The notes beneath the pieces were generated by a model that did not search any database, had not been told where the DNA came from, and saw only the letters and a program-made list of their open reading frames with translations. The position numbers were made by a program, and so were the translations under genes. A stretch of 64,000 nt of DNA from Todiramphus chloris collaris (lineage: Eukaryota > Chordata > Aves > Coraciiformes > Alcedinidae), in contig JANVCC010000022.1 of the NCBI GenBank assembly GCA_025345505.1, positions 27,384,375 to 27,448,374 of the forward strand, in the 5' to 3' direction. The first letter of the stretch is position 1, and the number at the start of each line of letters is the position of its first letter. Shown here piece after piece: positions 26,941 to 64,000 of this stretch.

Positions 26941-29900
26941 TGGTGACTTTTGTGTTTGTCAGCATCTGTGTGCTTAATAAGATTAAAAAAGCAAGAGAGG
27001 GCTTCTGCAAATACAAATGGAACAGGAATTTCAAACCATGGTTGAATATGAAAGAGGGAGGTATTAAACCTGCATGGGTTTTCATGGACTGGTTGCTGTG
27101 GATCCTTGTTCAAGATATCTGTGTGTTGAAGGATTATTATCTACTTTGGCACTTTTTGGTTTCGTTTTATGAAAAATGTGGTAAATATTCATAGCTATGG
27201 AACTGTCCGTTTGACAGGGTAGTGTTGTTGGCTTTGTTCTGGGGCAAGCTGCACTTTGAATTGGCTGGTAGCCTTAGCCCCACCTGTGCACTGCTAATGA
27301 CATGTATTGTGGGTGTCTGTCCATAAACCATCTGGAAATAGTGTGTGACCTTAACTGACTGCTGAGGCTTCACCTCTTGCCATGCATCCATGTTACTGTC
27401 CTGAAACCTTCTCCTGTTAATGAACCCCCTCACAAGAGGAAAATCCCCCTTCTTCCCACAGCAGACAAGTGCAGGAGAAAGAACTGGCAATGTGCTTCTC
27501 AGCCCTGCCTTGAGGGATGAGCACTGCCAGGGAAGCCTCTCCCATTTGATCCCATTTGATGTGCTGAAGCACAGTGTGAGAGCTGATCCTTGTTAAATGA
27601 TGGCTGGGCCAGAGGTGTCCTGAGCTGATGCATAACTTGATGGTGTTATGTTGAGTGGGTGCAGCTTTTGATCACTATCAGTTGGAAGCCTATTTCAGAT
27701 GAATGACCTAAAGGGGAATGGTTTTGTCTCCCATTACAGAACTTTGGTAAGCCTTCATTCTTTCAGGAGCATGACTTTCTGATAGTTTTCTTCAAAGCCT
27801 GATCTGGCAGGAGTATAGCCTTAATAGAAATAACTGCCTTTTAGGCTTGGACCTGGGGGTTGGACTCTCTGTATCCACCACTTGATGCACGAAGGACTTG
27901 CACCTATGTTTCCCTGACATTATCATAAAAGAATGGACTATGAAAGCTGGTGGAACTCAATCCTTTGTGAACATCCTGAACAATATATTTGCCATGTGTT
28001 TCTAGAGAGTTCATCTATGACTTCAGAGAGCGCTGAGTTACTTGGGCAGAAAGGTCTGATGGCAAGTGTCCAGAGAGGCTGTCTGTGTAAACCAGATGAA
28101 CCCATTTCAGAACAATGATAGAGTTTAGAAAAGTGGTTTCAGCCACCCATTACAGGGAAGGAAAGCTCCTGGCTTGGGCTCTTCTTTCATCTAAAATTAA
28201 GGTACAAGTGTATGATCAGGGCAGAGGGATGTGATTGCATCAGCCCCTTCAGAACTGCTCCATCATGTCACCAGTCCATGTCTTTGCATCTACCTTACCT
28301 CACTTTTGAGTTCCTTATCAGGAACAGCTGGCTGCCTGTGATGGGTGGGAAAAGATATACTGGAAAGGATTTTCTTTTACCATTCATTTTCTTCTCTGTT
28401 TCCACTTAATTCACGCTCTCAAAGTTTGTAAACCTATGCTTCTGTAAGCAGTGCTAGCAGTGTTTTACACTGTCACTTGATATACGTCGAGTGAGCTGCA
28501 TCTTTTGTCTGCAGGAGACTTGGGGATTTTCAGTTCCATGTGCTTTCCAACCCTTCTGCCCTTTGCTAAGTTAGAAATGTAGTCCAGATTCATTCTTGTT
28601 TGTGTGCTAATGCATTACTACTGCGGCAGTTCTGAAGGGTAAAACCTCAGGGTCAGGATCCCACTGTAATCGAACAAATCTGGAATAAGAAAGGCCTCTT
28701 ACCTTGAGGTTCCATACAATGAGCCATGATGCAAAGCAGACCAAGCTTGCAGCTGCACTAGTGCCGTAATCAGCAATCCTGTTTGCCTGGATTTGGGATT
28801 TTCTGGGGCATGGTGTACAGGTGTGGGCGAGAGGGAGGAATCAGTCCATCAGCACTCCTGTGAATGAAAAATGCAGTGCTCTAATGACCCGATGAATCTT
28901 CTCTCAGTAGCTACTTATGGGATAGTTCCAAAATCCCTATTCCATGTGGCATCTGTAAAGATCTGAGTGGTAGATTGGTACTGCCTTTCTTGGAGGAAGA
29001 TGGAATAGGAAACTTTTTTTTCTTTCAACACTCTATCAGATTAAAGAGATGTTTTGAGCCATTTCACAGTAGCTGTACTTCCCTAATGCTCTTCTGGAAA
29101 ATCTTTAATGATCTTTTCCTTTAAACAATCACCCCTGTATTGTTTTCATGGACCTGGTTTTAATGCTGATGAAGATACGGTGCATAGCAGGAATAAAAGC
29201 AGGCTGAATATCTTTTAACAGACTCCCACTCCAATTTAGAGTGACCAAGTTTCCTCAGTGTGCCTTTTCCTTCTCCTTTGGGAGTGACAGCTCATGTCCA
29301 CTTGTTCATAATATTTTCAGCATCTGTCGACACCCTTCCAAAGCAGAGCTGACCAGAAAGCCATCTTGTCCAAGGCTGGTAACTGAGCTCTGAGGCTGCT
29401 GTCAAAAATAAAAGCTGCTGAGCTTGAATCAGATCTGGTTATCTGAGAACTGGAAACTGTGTGAAGGACAGAAGTGACTGAGTTAATAATTCGGAGCACT
29501 TAGTTCTTTGCCTTGAATGGAGGATCTTGATGTGAAGGTTTGGGAATGTGAGCGTGGAAAAACTATTTTCCTTTAATTGCTGTGTCCTGTACCCTGTTTA
29601 AGGATTTAGCAAACAGTGCTACTGCTTTAGCATTGCTCCCCCTGCCTTTGGGGGAGTGGGGGGTGGGGAGAGAAGCACTCTGAAATACCTATTCTGCTCT
29701 CTGGCTTCTTATGGCAAACTCACAGATGCTCAGCACTCCAAGTGTTCAGGTGCAGATGTGACAAAGCTTCAGCACTGCACCCTTTCTGCCCTGCACAATG
29801 TCAGCTGAGCTAGGCTCTCTTGACTGGCCATTGCATCTTTTACTGCATAAGATAAAGACACTTGAGAAGTCTGCACTGTGTAGAGGACATAGTTATGATT

Positions 29901-32900
29901 GACTTAGAAGAGAGGGCAGCTTAAGTCCTATGTCATTGCCTGCTGTGGGAACACATACATGGCTGGTAACATGAGGGTAGCATCATTTTCACACTGCTGA
30001 TAGATCTGTGCCTGATGTAGTCAGAATGGTGAAGTGTGGAAGGGCCCTGCTCTCCACAAATGGTTATATCAAGTTCGTAGCATACCTGATACAGATATGT
30101 CATGTGTCCTTGTGCCCTTCACCCTTGATTTGCGCTTTTTGGGAGCGGAGAGTGAAGCTCATATACAGCTTGCCTGTTTCTTCAAAGATCTTATTTACAG
30201 GCTTTTTGCCAAAGCTGATGCCACAAAAAATAGACCGTGCTTCTGGGCCTTGTGTACACTTGAATGTCATCTTTATCTCTTTCCTTAATGAGTCTGTACA
30301 AGGCTGGAATTAGCAGAGATTAGCTGCACGGTACTTCCTGTGTCTTTTGGTTACAAGACTCTGATTTGCCTAACAAGTGCCACTGCTGTGTTCTGGAAAG
30401 CCAAGGATCAATCCATCAGACTTGCTGAGGTATAGATATTGTAGCACAGTTGCATGAGAAGTAGCAGTGAGCCTTTGGAATAAAGTAAAGGACTGTGAAC
30501 ATGTCTTAAAGCATCTCTGGCTGGCTATCTGTACTGTGCTCGTTAAACTAACTGGATGACAGTATGCTGTGAATCCTCTGTAGGAGGTATGGAATAAACT
30601 GTCTGTTAGTTCAGATTCCCAATGATATCCTGGGAACTTGAAGAAAGTACTGAAACAAAAAGGCCTAGATCAGTAAATGACCTTTCTGTATCAAAGCAAA
30701 AAAATATCCCCGAAATAGAAAATATTACACTGCTTCTTTAACCCATATTTAGTGGAATAAAGGCAAATTTCAGAAGTCTCTGTGCATTATGCATGTTTTC
30801 ATAGGTCAAATGTTTCTAATGTATTATGTAAAACTGTTCATAAAGTAGCAGCAGGAAGCTGCAGGGGTGTTGCAGGGCGTTGCACTGGAGGCAGGATGAT
30901 AGGTGATAGATTTAACCTTGGTTTCCTGCGTCCTTGTGTAATGCTTGCCAGGTAGCATTGAATATGAGGTACTTGTATGGCCAAAGATTGGGGGATAAAA
31001 AGGACTGTCTTGTAGTAGCCTCAGAGGTACTCCTGCTGTAAGCTTTTATGGAAAGATGAGATGGAAGCTGTTGGCTTGTTGCTCTTGGAGTGGTCCAGGC
31101 AGTGTGGTAGATCAAAGAAGCAATGGAGTGCTGGAGCCTACCTGTAGGAAAGAAGAGGAAATCAAGTCACCAGACAGCTATTTCAGAACTACTTGAATTC
31201 CTGACAAAATCCTAGTTCTCTAGTGGGCATTAGGTAAAATGTGAGTTGCAGATGTGTTTTTGTTTTTATTTTTTACATGCACAAGCTTTGGACAGCTGAT
31301 TTCCAGTGCTCAGACAAGTGGGCTCCCAGGCTTCGCACAAGAATTAGCCCAGAGTTACATGCAAAGAGAGGAAAAAAAAAATGGAGATAGTTGGGCACTT
31401 GAAATTTCAGGGTTCTCAGTGGGTTTTTAACTTACTCCTTTTCAATGCATGACTGCTTATTTCTAGATCATGAAGATTTACCTGGTTCTGCCTTCTGGAG
31501 GATTTGTCTTTCTGAAACCTGTCTGGATAAAATAAATAGAAACACTTTGGATGTTGTTGGTATTATTCTGTATAATATGCTGGAATATTATGACTTTGTC
31601 TTCCACAACAGCTTGCATAACCTTTCATGGGTTCATCAATGTTAATAAATGCTGACAAGCCTTCAGTGCAGCTGCTATAGTCTGTGGACAGACTAAATTC
31701 TAATGATAGTATGTGTGTGAGTGAGTTACTGCTTCTCTCTAGACTGTCTCATCTCCTGTTAGCAGCCGCCTACAGTGGTTCAGGTTGGTTAGGGACCTAA
31801 AGTCTTGGTGAATTAGGCAGAAATACGCATGTGAATATACTCATGTTTAGAAAACTTGGGCACCGTGGGTGCCCACTCAGTGACTGACTCTTGTAGCATC
31901 CAGGATTTTGCCCTAAGAAAGGAGGGGAGAATACCTGCATATAGCACCTCAGCTCTTGCCTTTGATGCATGGAGCAGTTATGCTTTACTGACTGAACAGC
32001 GTGACTCCAGCTTTGAAAAAGGTGCTGCTTGTCCTATATGCAACAAGTGGAGAGGCTATATCGGCAGCATGTCGTAAGTTTGGGTGCTGAAAGGGTACCT
32101 GTGAAAATCAAACTGTGTCTTATGAGCTGAGTAGTCAAAACTGGTCATCTCATCTCTCTGTACCTCTCTTTTCCCATTTTCCATATGGAGACACCAGGGC
32201 TATATTTGGTGACTCTGGGACACTCCTCTTTACAGCTGGATGGATGTGACATTGGGCTTGGCTTTTCCAGGTCATTTGGGAAGTCTTTAACAAAATGCTG
32301 TATTGAACCCTGATTTCCCAGCTCTTAGCCCAATGACAGAGGCAGTGTCTTGTCTTTGCAGGATCTATTGAACCTTGTTAGCAAGTAAGAAGCAAACAAG
32401 AGCCGCTCTGTCTGTGCAAGTGTGACATTGCCCTTTCCCATTTTCCAGTGATCCAAGGGTCTCTTCAGGAATATTTTTCTCAATTTAAAATGAAGCGTTA
32501 ATATGTTTGGAGTTTCTTCCTCTCCACCCCCATCCTCCTTTGTCCAATTGTTTCAAAGAAAGACTTAATTGTGTCAGGCTTTCATGAGGAAAGCCAGGCT
32601 GACCCCAAAACCAGCCTAGAGGCAGATGTGGAGGGTAGGAGGGATGTGCTCTGCTCCTGGGGAGGGTTGGAGGGGGAGCAGGGCTCTCACTGCTGCTCTT
32701 GCCTTTTTCCTCATGTCTGAGTATGAAATCCAAATTATCCCATGAGCACAAATCTACTTCATTGAGCAAGTCACATTTCATTTGGGATGAGAAGAAATCA
32801 GGCTTAAAGCTTATGAAACTTCTCTTGTTTGTACCTTATTAAGTTACATGGCTTTGTGCTTTCTATCTGACTTGAACACTTTTCTTCTCCCCCTATTTCC

Positions 32901-34330
32901 AGTAATAATTCCATGGAAGAATAGGCAGTGGCCTGAGATCAAAGATTTATTTGTTCTGTTGCTAGTTGACCTGTTGGCACATGCCAATTTGTTGCAATTC
33001 AAAATTAGTCACAGTATTTACTGGCTCTGTGCCCAGTTAGTAGTTGAAAATTATGCACTGGATTTGGCAGATAATAGGAAAAAGTCAAAGGCATAATTTA
33101 TGAGGGGTGGAGAGGTCAGGAGATGGAGCAATTGAGGAGCGTTGGGCCCATATCAGTAAGATGTAACCTCAGCCCCTTCTCTGACACAGTGGGGAGTAAG
33201 ATGTGGACCTGCAGGGCTCAGGATCTCTGTCTGTCAGTTTAATGACTCCTTCATCAGGGCTCAATCACTCTGAATTCAGATGTTTCAGATAGAGATTTAG
33301 GTCTGTTTGGATCCACAAGCTACATTTATTTTTTACCTTTCACTTGCATTCTCTAAGCTGGTCTTTGTCCTGAGTGACCCATATGCCGTGAGAAGTAGAG
33401 TTCTATTAGGTTACTGGTTCATATAATGGGCTTACATAGGCTTTGCTGAGAATATTGGGGTATTCTGGGTTTTTGTGGTGGCACTGATATTTCAGGAGAA
33501 GAAAGGAAAGTGCTGAGTGAACTGTGGATGCATTAAGTAGCTGGCCTATATTTCACTGTTAGAAAACATAAATGTAAATCTTTCACAGTTGCTTTTTAGA
33601 GCAAAGAAGAGTTGGTCTGATACTGCTTCTTGATGTTCGCTGTTGATGCACTGCCAGCAAGCGTTTGTTCTTAATAGTGAACGCTGTACTACATCAGAGA
33701 GTCTGGTGGTCAGAGGACTCCATTGCCTTCATGCCTGGTGCCCAGAGCAGAGCACTGGAGACCCTGTGCTGAGCAGTACAGAGATTTATCCTTCAGGAAC
33801 ACTTCTTCCTGTACACCTGGAAAAAAAGAGGGTGAACTGCAGCTAGATAAGAAGCTTCCTTTTGAGTCCCATAAAGATGTGCTATTTAGGTGATGCTGAG
33901 TCATCCTGTGAATCTTACAGTCTTGCCTTTGAGAGGAACCTGCAGCGTGGATTTCCCTCAGCAAACTTCCCATTTTGCTGGGAAAAGTTGCTGTTTTTAA
34001 AGACTATTTCACGTCTTTACTTCTCTGACCATTTCTAGCAGAATGTCAGATCTCTGGTACAGAGGATTCCCAAATTTCTTTGTAACTTCTGCAGTGCTAT
34101 CTCACTTCTCAAAATATATATATATTCAAAGCTTATTGCCAGTAGTTCTGCCTACAACAGCAGATTACAAATACATCCTTGTTATGGGAGGAATGTGATC
34201 ATTTACTTATTTGTTAATAAGTTTGCCTCCTAGGATCTTAAAGTGCTTTTAAAACTTGAGTTTATAAACTGAATCTCCTTGTTCCTTGCTGTTTTTATTC
34301 AAATGCAGGGAAAACTGAGGCTCCATGGTG

Positions 34331-34440
34331 AGGCTCTACAAAGCTCTAAGTAACGTGGTCTAGTTGAGGGTGTCCCTGCTCACTGCAGGGGGTCAGACTA
34401 GATGACCTTTAGAGGTCCCCTCTGGCCCAAACAGTTCTAC
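34331..34440 (+). repeat. CR1 LINE 3' tail fragment
   Basis: About 110 nt matches the familiar avian CR1 3' end: aagctctaagtaacgtggtc, then gtgtccctgctcactgcagg, then gactagatgacctttagagg and tcccctctggcccaa. The match is degraded and only the tail is present, as usual for 5'-truncated CR1 insertions. This fragment is the main clue that the genome is a bird (or another sauropsid). Confidence 0.85.
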
Positions 34441-34989
34441 AGGTGGAATTTGGCTGTGTTTGGAAATGCTGTAGTAGCTGGTCAGGTGCCTGTGGTCCCA
34501 ATATATGAGAAATGCAGAGCACCTGCAGATCTAGCTATTGTTGGAAGAGACTTGGTTTCTGAGCAAAACTGGTGTTTAAGTGTCTGAACATGCATGGTGC
34601 CTGAGGCCAAAAAACTTGGTTGAGATGACATCCTCATCCTGTCATAATGGATCCGTGGGTGAGGCAAGACTGGAACCCACAGCAACTCCAGAGCCTCTCC
34701 TCTGAAATCTATCCTACACAGTATTTTGTGGGTTTCACAGAAAGTATATCCTCCTTTACCCTAGTATGTGCTGTCTTGCAATGGTCCCTATCCTTATGCA
34801 GGGCCAGGACTTCTCAGGTCAAGGGCAGACCAAGGAGCCTAGCCATGGTTGCTTCTTAATCTTTTAAATGCCAGATCCATGCCCGCTACCCGGTGTGGTA
34901 GCAACAGCTGACAGATCATACCATCTCTGATCCACCCTGAGATCTGGGAGCTGTGGTGGGGTCCTGACTCCTACCCTGGTAAATCTGCT

Positions 34990-35180
34990 CCATTAATAGC
35001 TATCAAAGAGCCTGAAATTTCCATCCGAACTTTATCTGGCTTTGCAGTGAGCTGGAGGATTAAAGACTGTCGCAGGGGAAGGGAGGGAGCAGCCGTCTCA
35101 CCCGGAATAGCCTGACCTATGACGGCACCCACCAGCCTGGGCAGGGGAGCTGTCCTGTGAGGTCACGGGTTATTAGGAGT
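34990..35180. promoter_or_regulatory. Possible intronic enhancer with nuclear-receptor half-sites
   Basis: A compact block with several CpGs holds a TCF/LEF-like ATCAAAG (35002-35008), TGACCT (35113-35118) and an imperfect DR1, AGGTCA-C-GGGTTA (35160-35172). Motif grouping is suggestive only. Confidence 0.22.
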
Positions 35181-37130
35181 GAGCACAGCTAGGCCTGCAG
35201 TCAGCAGCACGCCCAGGGCTATCTGCTCCATCACTGCCTGCTTTACTGGGTCCAGAGGAATCTGTTACTGCAGCTTGCCTGTTCCCTTCTTTGTCTGGGG
35301 AGCTGGAGCAGGTGTGCGGGACAGCCTTGTGGAGCCAGCATTTTATGCTGCTCAGATGCCTTTAGGGTTTGATCTCTAGGCTGTTTGTATGGGGCAGATC
35401 TGTTTTTGAGATACAGTGATTTGAGAAGATAACCACTGTCCTGCTGCAGCCCAGGGCTGTTGTCTCTCTGATGTGTCATAGCAAGTAATAAAGAGATCAA
35501 AGTGGGCTGTTTGGCTGGGACTCACCTGTAGGGCCAGCAGCCATGGCGCACAAGTCTTCGTCTATCAGATGGGGGAGGAGTGTAGGAAGCAAGAACAGGG
35601 TTTTTTTTTGATGTAGCCAGGGATTCGCTTCTCACAGCCTCTCTCTTGTGACTGGTTTTGCTTTCTGTGCCTTGTTCCTCTGCTGGTGTCCTCAAGTCCT
35701 CTGTTCTAGCTGCCCCAAGTCACCACTGTGGAAAATTGCAGTTTCTTATTACTTCCTCCTCCTCATTCAGAGCTGCTCCTCAGCTGAGCATTGCTGTTGC
35801 AGCAGGGTTCTTTTTCCATAGAGATAGGCTGTAAGTTAGAGCCCTTTCCAGTGCCCAACATTTTGCAGGACTTTTGCAGAGTACCTCAGCGTGGTAGAAC
35901 AAGATCTTCCCAACTGGCTGGATGACCCCAGAGTCAGTATGCTTGTCCCCAGAGGAGCAGTGGAGCTGCAGATTTAACTTCTTGGACACGTTGGAAGCAG
36001 GCGCATGGCTGCCACAATGAATAGTCTGTGGGTGCTGCTGAGTGGTTTACACCAGGAAGCACCGAGGCTGTTCTAAACCTCTGACCCTGGGAACATACTC
36101 CAGATTCCTTCCCCTTACACGATCTCCTTCACTCCCCTCCAGGCCTGAAAGCATCAGGACAGATGCATTGCCCCATAAAAAGCTCCTTTATATACCCGAT
36201 AATTCTATTGGTCTGCACATTGAGAACATCCTTCTGCTTTGGAATTTGCAGCTTGCATACTTTATTGTTATCAGTTCTGGTTGCTACTGGTGTGATGGCT
36301 CTTTGTTCATCTAGGAAGTCACCCAGCATAGATCTGGTAGCCTAGGGGAATACAGCTGAACACAGGGCCTTTGAGCAGCATCCTTTCTGGAGGAGGTTCA
36401 CCATAACACCTGGTGAGAAAGATGAGGCTTAGTGAATCCTTCTCTCCTGATGGCATGGCAGAGGAATGTGTTGCCTTAGCAGCCGTATTACTGTGGCATG
36501 TGCTCCCCTTCACTTGAGCAGAGGAGGCATACTGACTGGTGCACAGGACTCTGCCTGTCCAGTCAATGTTTCTGCTTCATTCCAGCAAGCTCTTATGTGC
36601 CAAGGGTTTGAGAGGAAGAAGGCAATATTCATGCTGGCTGTGTCCTGCTACATAGACAGGTTTACTAAGCCCACTAGATGCTTGTAGCTGCAGTGTTTGT
36701 TACTGCTGCTTGAGCTGTAGAAAGTTGTGCTTCAGACTCTTGGAGGGTTTTGGTTCAGCCTTGGGTCACAAAGAGGGCAGTTCTTCATCTGTACGTATCC
36801 TTTCCCCTCTTTTTGCTGACACTTGAATATCTCGGCAATTCCTGGACGTGAAGAGAGGCTGTTGAATAGAAGGAGAATGAAAAGCAGTGATTTCCTCCTA
36901 GACATTCAGTCCCAGCCTATTATAAGGGGGTTTATGATCCAAGTGCTGAGTGACTGCACAGATTTATTGTGTCTAGCGCTAGAGTCAGTTATTGTGGTCA
37001 GGAGTGAGCTGGGAATATCTGTGTTTATATGGGGGAGAGGGGAACTGAGATTAGCTAAACACACATAAACACCAATGGCATAAACCACCTTGGTAGTGTA
37101 AGAAGATGAGTGGACCAGTAGGTGCATTGA

Positions 37131-37182
37131 CAGTTGGACTAGATGATTGTTGTATGTCCCTTCCAACTGAAAATACTCTCTT
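37131..37182 (+). repeat. CR1 LINE 3' tail fragment
   Basis: The sequence cagttggactagatgattgt followed by tgtatgtcccttccaactga resembles the CR1 terminal segment (gttggactagatgatc...ggtcccttccaac). It is a short, diverged, 5'-truncated copy. Confidence 0.75.
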
Positions 37183-37670
37183 CTGCATCCTGTTGCGTGG
37201 ACCTTCTCAATGCCATTTTGGGGACAAAACATGAAAGTCTTATCCCTGTCCTGCAGGGAAAAATCCTCTTCATATTTGCTGAGAAGATTTGAAGGAAGCT
37301 GGTTTGAGTGTCATGCTGGTTCAGGCTGTCATGGCTACCTGGCAGTCCATCAGAGTGGCTGCTCTGGGAACACTTTGTAGTGGCCTTCCTGTAGATCTAA
37401 TGGCAGTAACATGCACCTGCTTTTCCATCTTGACCCTCTTCTCCCCAAGAGGATCTGAACATGAGGGCTCAGATCTGTGGCTAAAGGACTGCTGTGCTCA
37501 GCAGAGCAAGAGAGAGTTCAGATTTCCAGTGCCAGCCAAGGCTCTCTTGCTTTTCAAGGTGTTGCCTCATCATCTTTTCTAGTCCACCTCTGGCTTCCCA
37601 GAACATCCTGTGACAGAGGACTGGGTGGGCTTGTCTCTGTTTTATCTGTTTTGTGGGGGGTTTTCTTCCC

Positions 37671-37719
37671 TTTTTTTTGGTTGTTGTTTTTTTTTTTTTT
37701 TTTGTTTATTTGTTTTTTA
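37671..37719 (+). repeat. T-rich tract
   Basis: A T8 run, GGTTGTTG, then roughly 19 consecutive Ts and TTTG/TTTA units. A low-complexity tract in intron 1. Confidence 0.85.
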
Positions 37720-38578
37720 ATAGTCAGTTTTTATTTTCAGTTAACAAAGATATTGTAGTTGAGCTTAACCAGTTACAGTTTACATGCTTGTCTCACTCCT
37801 GCTGGAATTGCTTGGGATGTGACAAATAACTGCAGCCCTCCTCCCCAGCCTAAGTTTCCCAGCCTTCTTGTGATGGACCTACCTTCCTGCACAGAAAATT
37901 AAATGCTTTGTTCAAAGCCTGGGAACAATCCACTTAACTGCATAGAGGGAGCATTAAGAGAGAAGGCTGATAAAAGAAGTAGTCTGATAAGGATTTTTTT
38001 ACAGGCTGTGGGGAGCTGTGCTGTGCAGTGAGGTGGTGAGAGGAACAAGACTGGCTGCTGACACTCTCAGATGTGACAGACTGAGTGTCATGTAGATTAA
38101 TGATGTAGGGTCCCCCATTTCTCTCAGCCAGCTCCTGCCAAGTATGTACACAGTGAGAAAAGGCAGAAACAAGGTGGAACTTTCACTGCTCCAGCCGCCT
38201 TCTCTCTCTTAGGAGGTCTCTGCATGACTGCATTCAAGGACAGTCCAGCATTTTCTGGAGGAAAAAACCCACCCTGTCTGGACCAGAAACCAGTGTTAAA
38301 TCAGGATTAGAGTAATCACACAACACATGGCACATTAGAGATGTGGTTTGGTTTGTTTTTTTGTTGGTCAAGGAAATAAAACAACTGGGTTGCTATTACC
38401 TTGCCTGCAAAAAGCATTAGACCAGCGACAGACAAATCTCAGTTGTGCTCTTTGGTACAGAGAAGTCTATGTGAGGTCTGAGTTCATCCTGATTAATCTG
38501 CGAGTTATTTGTCAAAATATGACTGTATGGAAAAATATCCCAGAAATTCTGAGTGCAAGAATAAAGTAGACTTTATAA

Positions 38579-62985
<24,407 letters not shown>

Positions 62986-64000
62986 GTAAGGCAACTAACA
63001 GCTTGTTCTACTAATACACCTTCTCCTCATTGTTATTAAAACCAACCAACCAAACCTCTAAATTAAAAAAAAAAAGCCAAGAAAAAACAAACCAGCCCAC
63101 AATAAAATGGAGAAAACAGAGCATTTGCCCTACATCAGAGGAAAATGTTAGCACTTACTTTTTTCTGAGCCACTTGAGAGAAAGGCTGAGAGAGTAATGT
63201 AAAGAGATGGAGCACAGGAAAGAGGCAACAGGGCCATACAGCAGTGGGGAGCTTGTGTAACTTGGCAGGGCTCATTTGCAGATCCACAGAGGATAGAGAA
63301 GCCAATTTCAGGCCTGTCTCTTGCTTCCCTTTTAAATTTGTCTGTGTTATGAATCTGTAACATAACCTAGGCACTCTCAGCCTGGTGTCTATTTGCTGCC
63401 TCCTCTGCTGCCTGGCAGCAAGTTACTGTGAACCCTCCTCTATCTGTGGGCATGAGAACTGTAGGCAATCTGCAAGTCGGTTGAAGACTGAGACCTGCCT
63501 TGCACCGGTTCCTCAGGAAGGCACTCCCAACAGTACCTCTCTGCTTTGTCTTCTTTCTTGCCCTGTGACCCAAAAGAAGTCATTTGAGTGCCTAGCATGG
63601 CCCTTGTGTGAGCTACCAGTAAGCCATGAGCTGGGAATCACAGCAGTAAGCAGTGTTGGTAGTCTGGATCCTGGTGCTGTGTGCCGGCACCCAGCAGAGA
63701 CCTCAGGAGCAGTTTCTGGGAGAGCGCCCCCATTGCCACTTTCATTTACAAATACGTTCTTTCACTTGAAAGCTGGAGAGTTCTTGAACTCCTCAGGTCT
63801 GCACGCTGCTTCTAAGAGTTGCACTCCCTCTGCAGACGTGCTAATCTTGTTGAGCAACTGAGAGCCCAGCTGGAAAGGTTGTATTCCCTCCCCAACGTCA
63901 TCCCGACAACAAGACAGCCGCTAAGCAACAAGCAACATTTTACTCCCATCAATTTCCAGCAATCAGGGGCCCTCTGCCTTGGTGTCATGCATCATTGTTG
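62986..64000 (+). other. BIN1: BIN1 intron 9, 5' part, continues past the window
   Basis: Begins gtaagg. I looked for exon 10 (LNQNLNDVLVGLEKQHG in human) and did not find it. No repeat is recognisable. A 158-codon stop-free run at 63385-63861 shows no familiar motif. Confidence 0.85.

Noticed and set aside
63385-63861. 158-codon stop-free run near the right edge, tested as BIN1 exon 10
   Set aside because: It does not resemble LNQNLNDVLVGLEKQHG or any later BIN1 segment.

Overview
The window is an internal piece of one vertebrate protein-coding gene on the + strand: BIN1 (amphiphysin II / bridging integrator 1), the N-BAR membrane-curvature protein. Eight exons are readable base by base, with clean AG acceptors and GT donors. 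Together they encode 230 residues in one uninterrupted frame, corresponding to human residues 29-258 when numbered with the usual 28-residue first exon. The organism looks like a bird. Three fragments resemble the 3' end of CR1 LINEs, which are typical of birds (other sauropsids also carry CR1). Otherwise interspersed repeats are few, introns are fairly compact, and intron sequence is AT-leaning and CpG-poor.

Layout. 1-38683 holds no recognisable exon, tRNA, CpG island or other gene and is best read as the 3' part of BIN1 intron 1; exon 1 (N-terminal helix H0) and the promoter are not seen and should lie upstream. Exons 2 to 9 follow at 38684-38764, 45767-45821, 46268-46362, 48239-48334, 52974-53081, 55740-55832, 60969-61054 and 62910-62985. 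The window ends inside intron 9. Exons for the rest of the protein (end of BAR, phosphoinositide exon, CLAP region, Myc-binding domain, SH3) are beyond the right edge.

How it works together. The exons build the BAR three-helix bundle that dimerises and bends membranes in T-tubule formation and endocytosis. The 93-nt exon 7 corresponds to the neural cassette exon that lengthens the BAR domain by 31 residues. Its flanks carry signals expected of a tissue-regulated exon: a long pyrimidine tract with PTB-like motifs, a weak GTGACT donor, a TGCATG (RBFOX) site 30 nt downstream and an ACTAAT (QKI-like) site further on.

Non-coding content is mostly simple: three CR1 tails, one complex TG/CA/TA microsatellite containing a 34-nt perfect palindrome, several T- or GT-rich tracts, two long G homopolymers and a few CpG-richer blocks that may be enhancers. 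The most unusual item is a 71-nt splice-flanked, stop-free block in intron 7 (57297-57367). It could be an undescribed frame-shifting (poison) exon or a conserved regulatory element with a TCACGTGAC box. I found no endogenous retrovirus, CRISPR array, RNA gene or novel multi-gene system.
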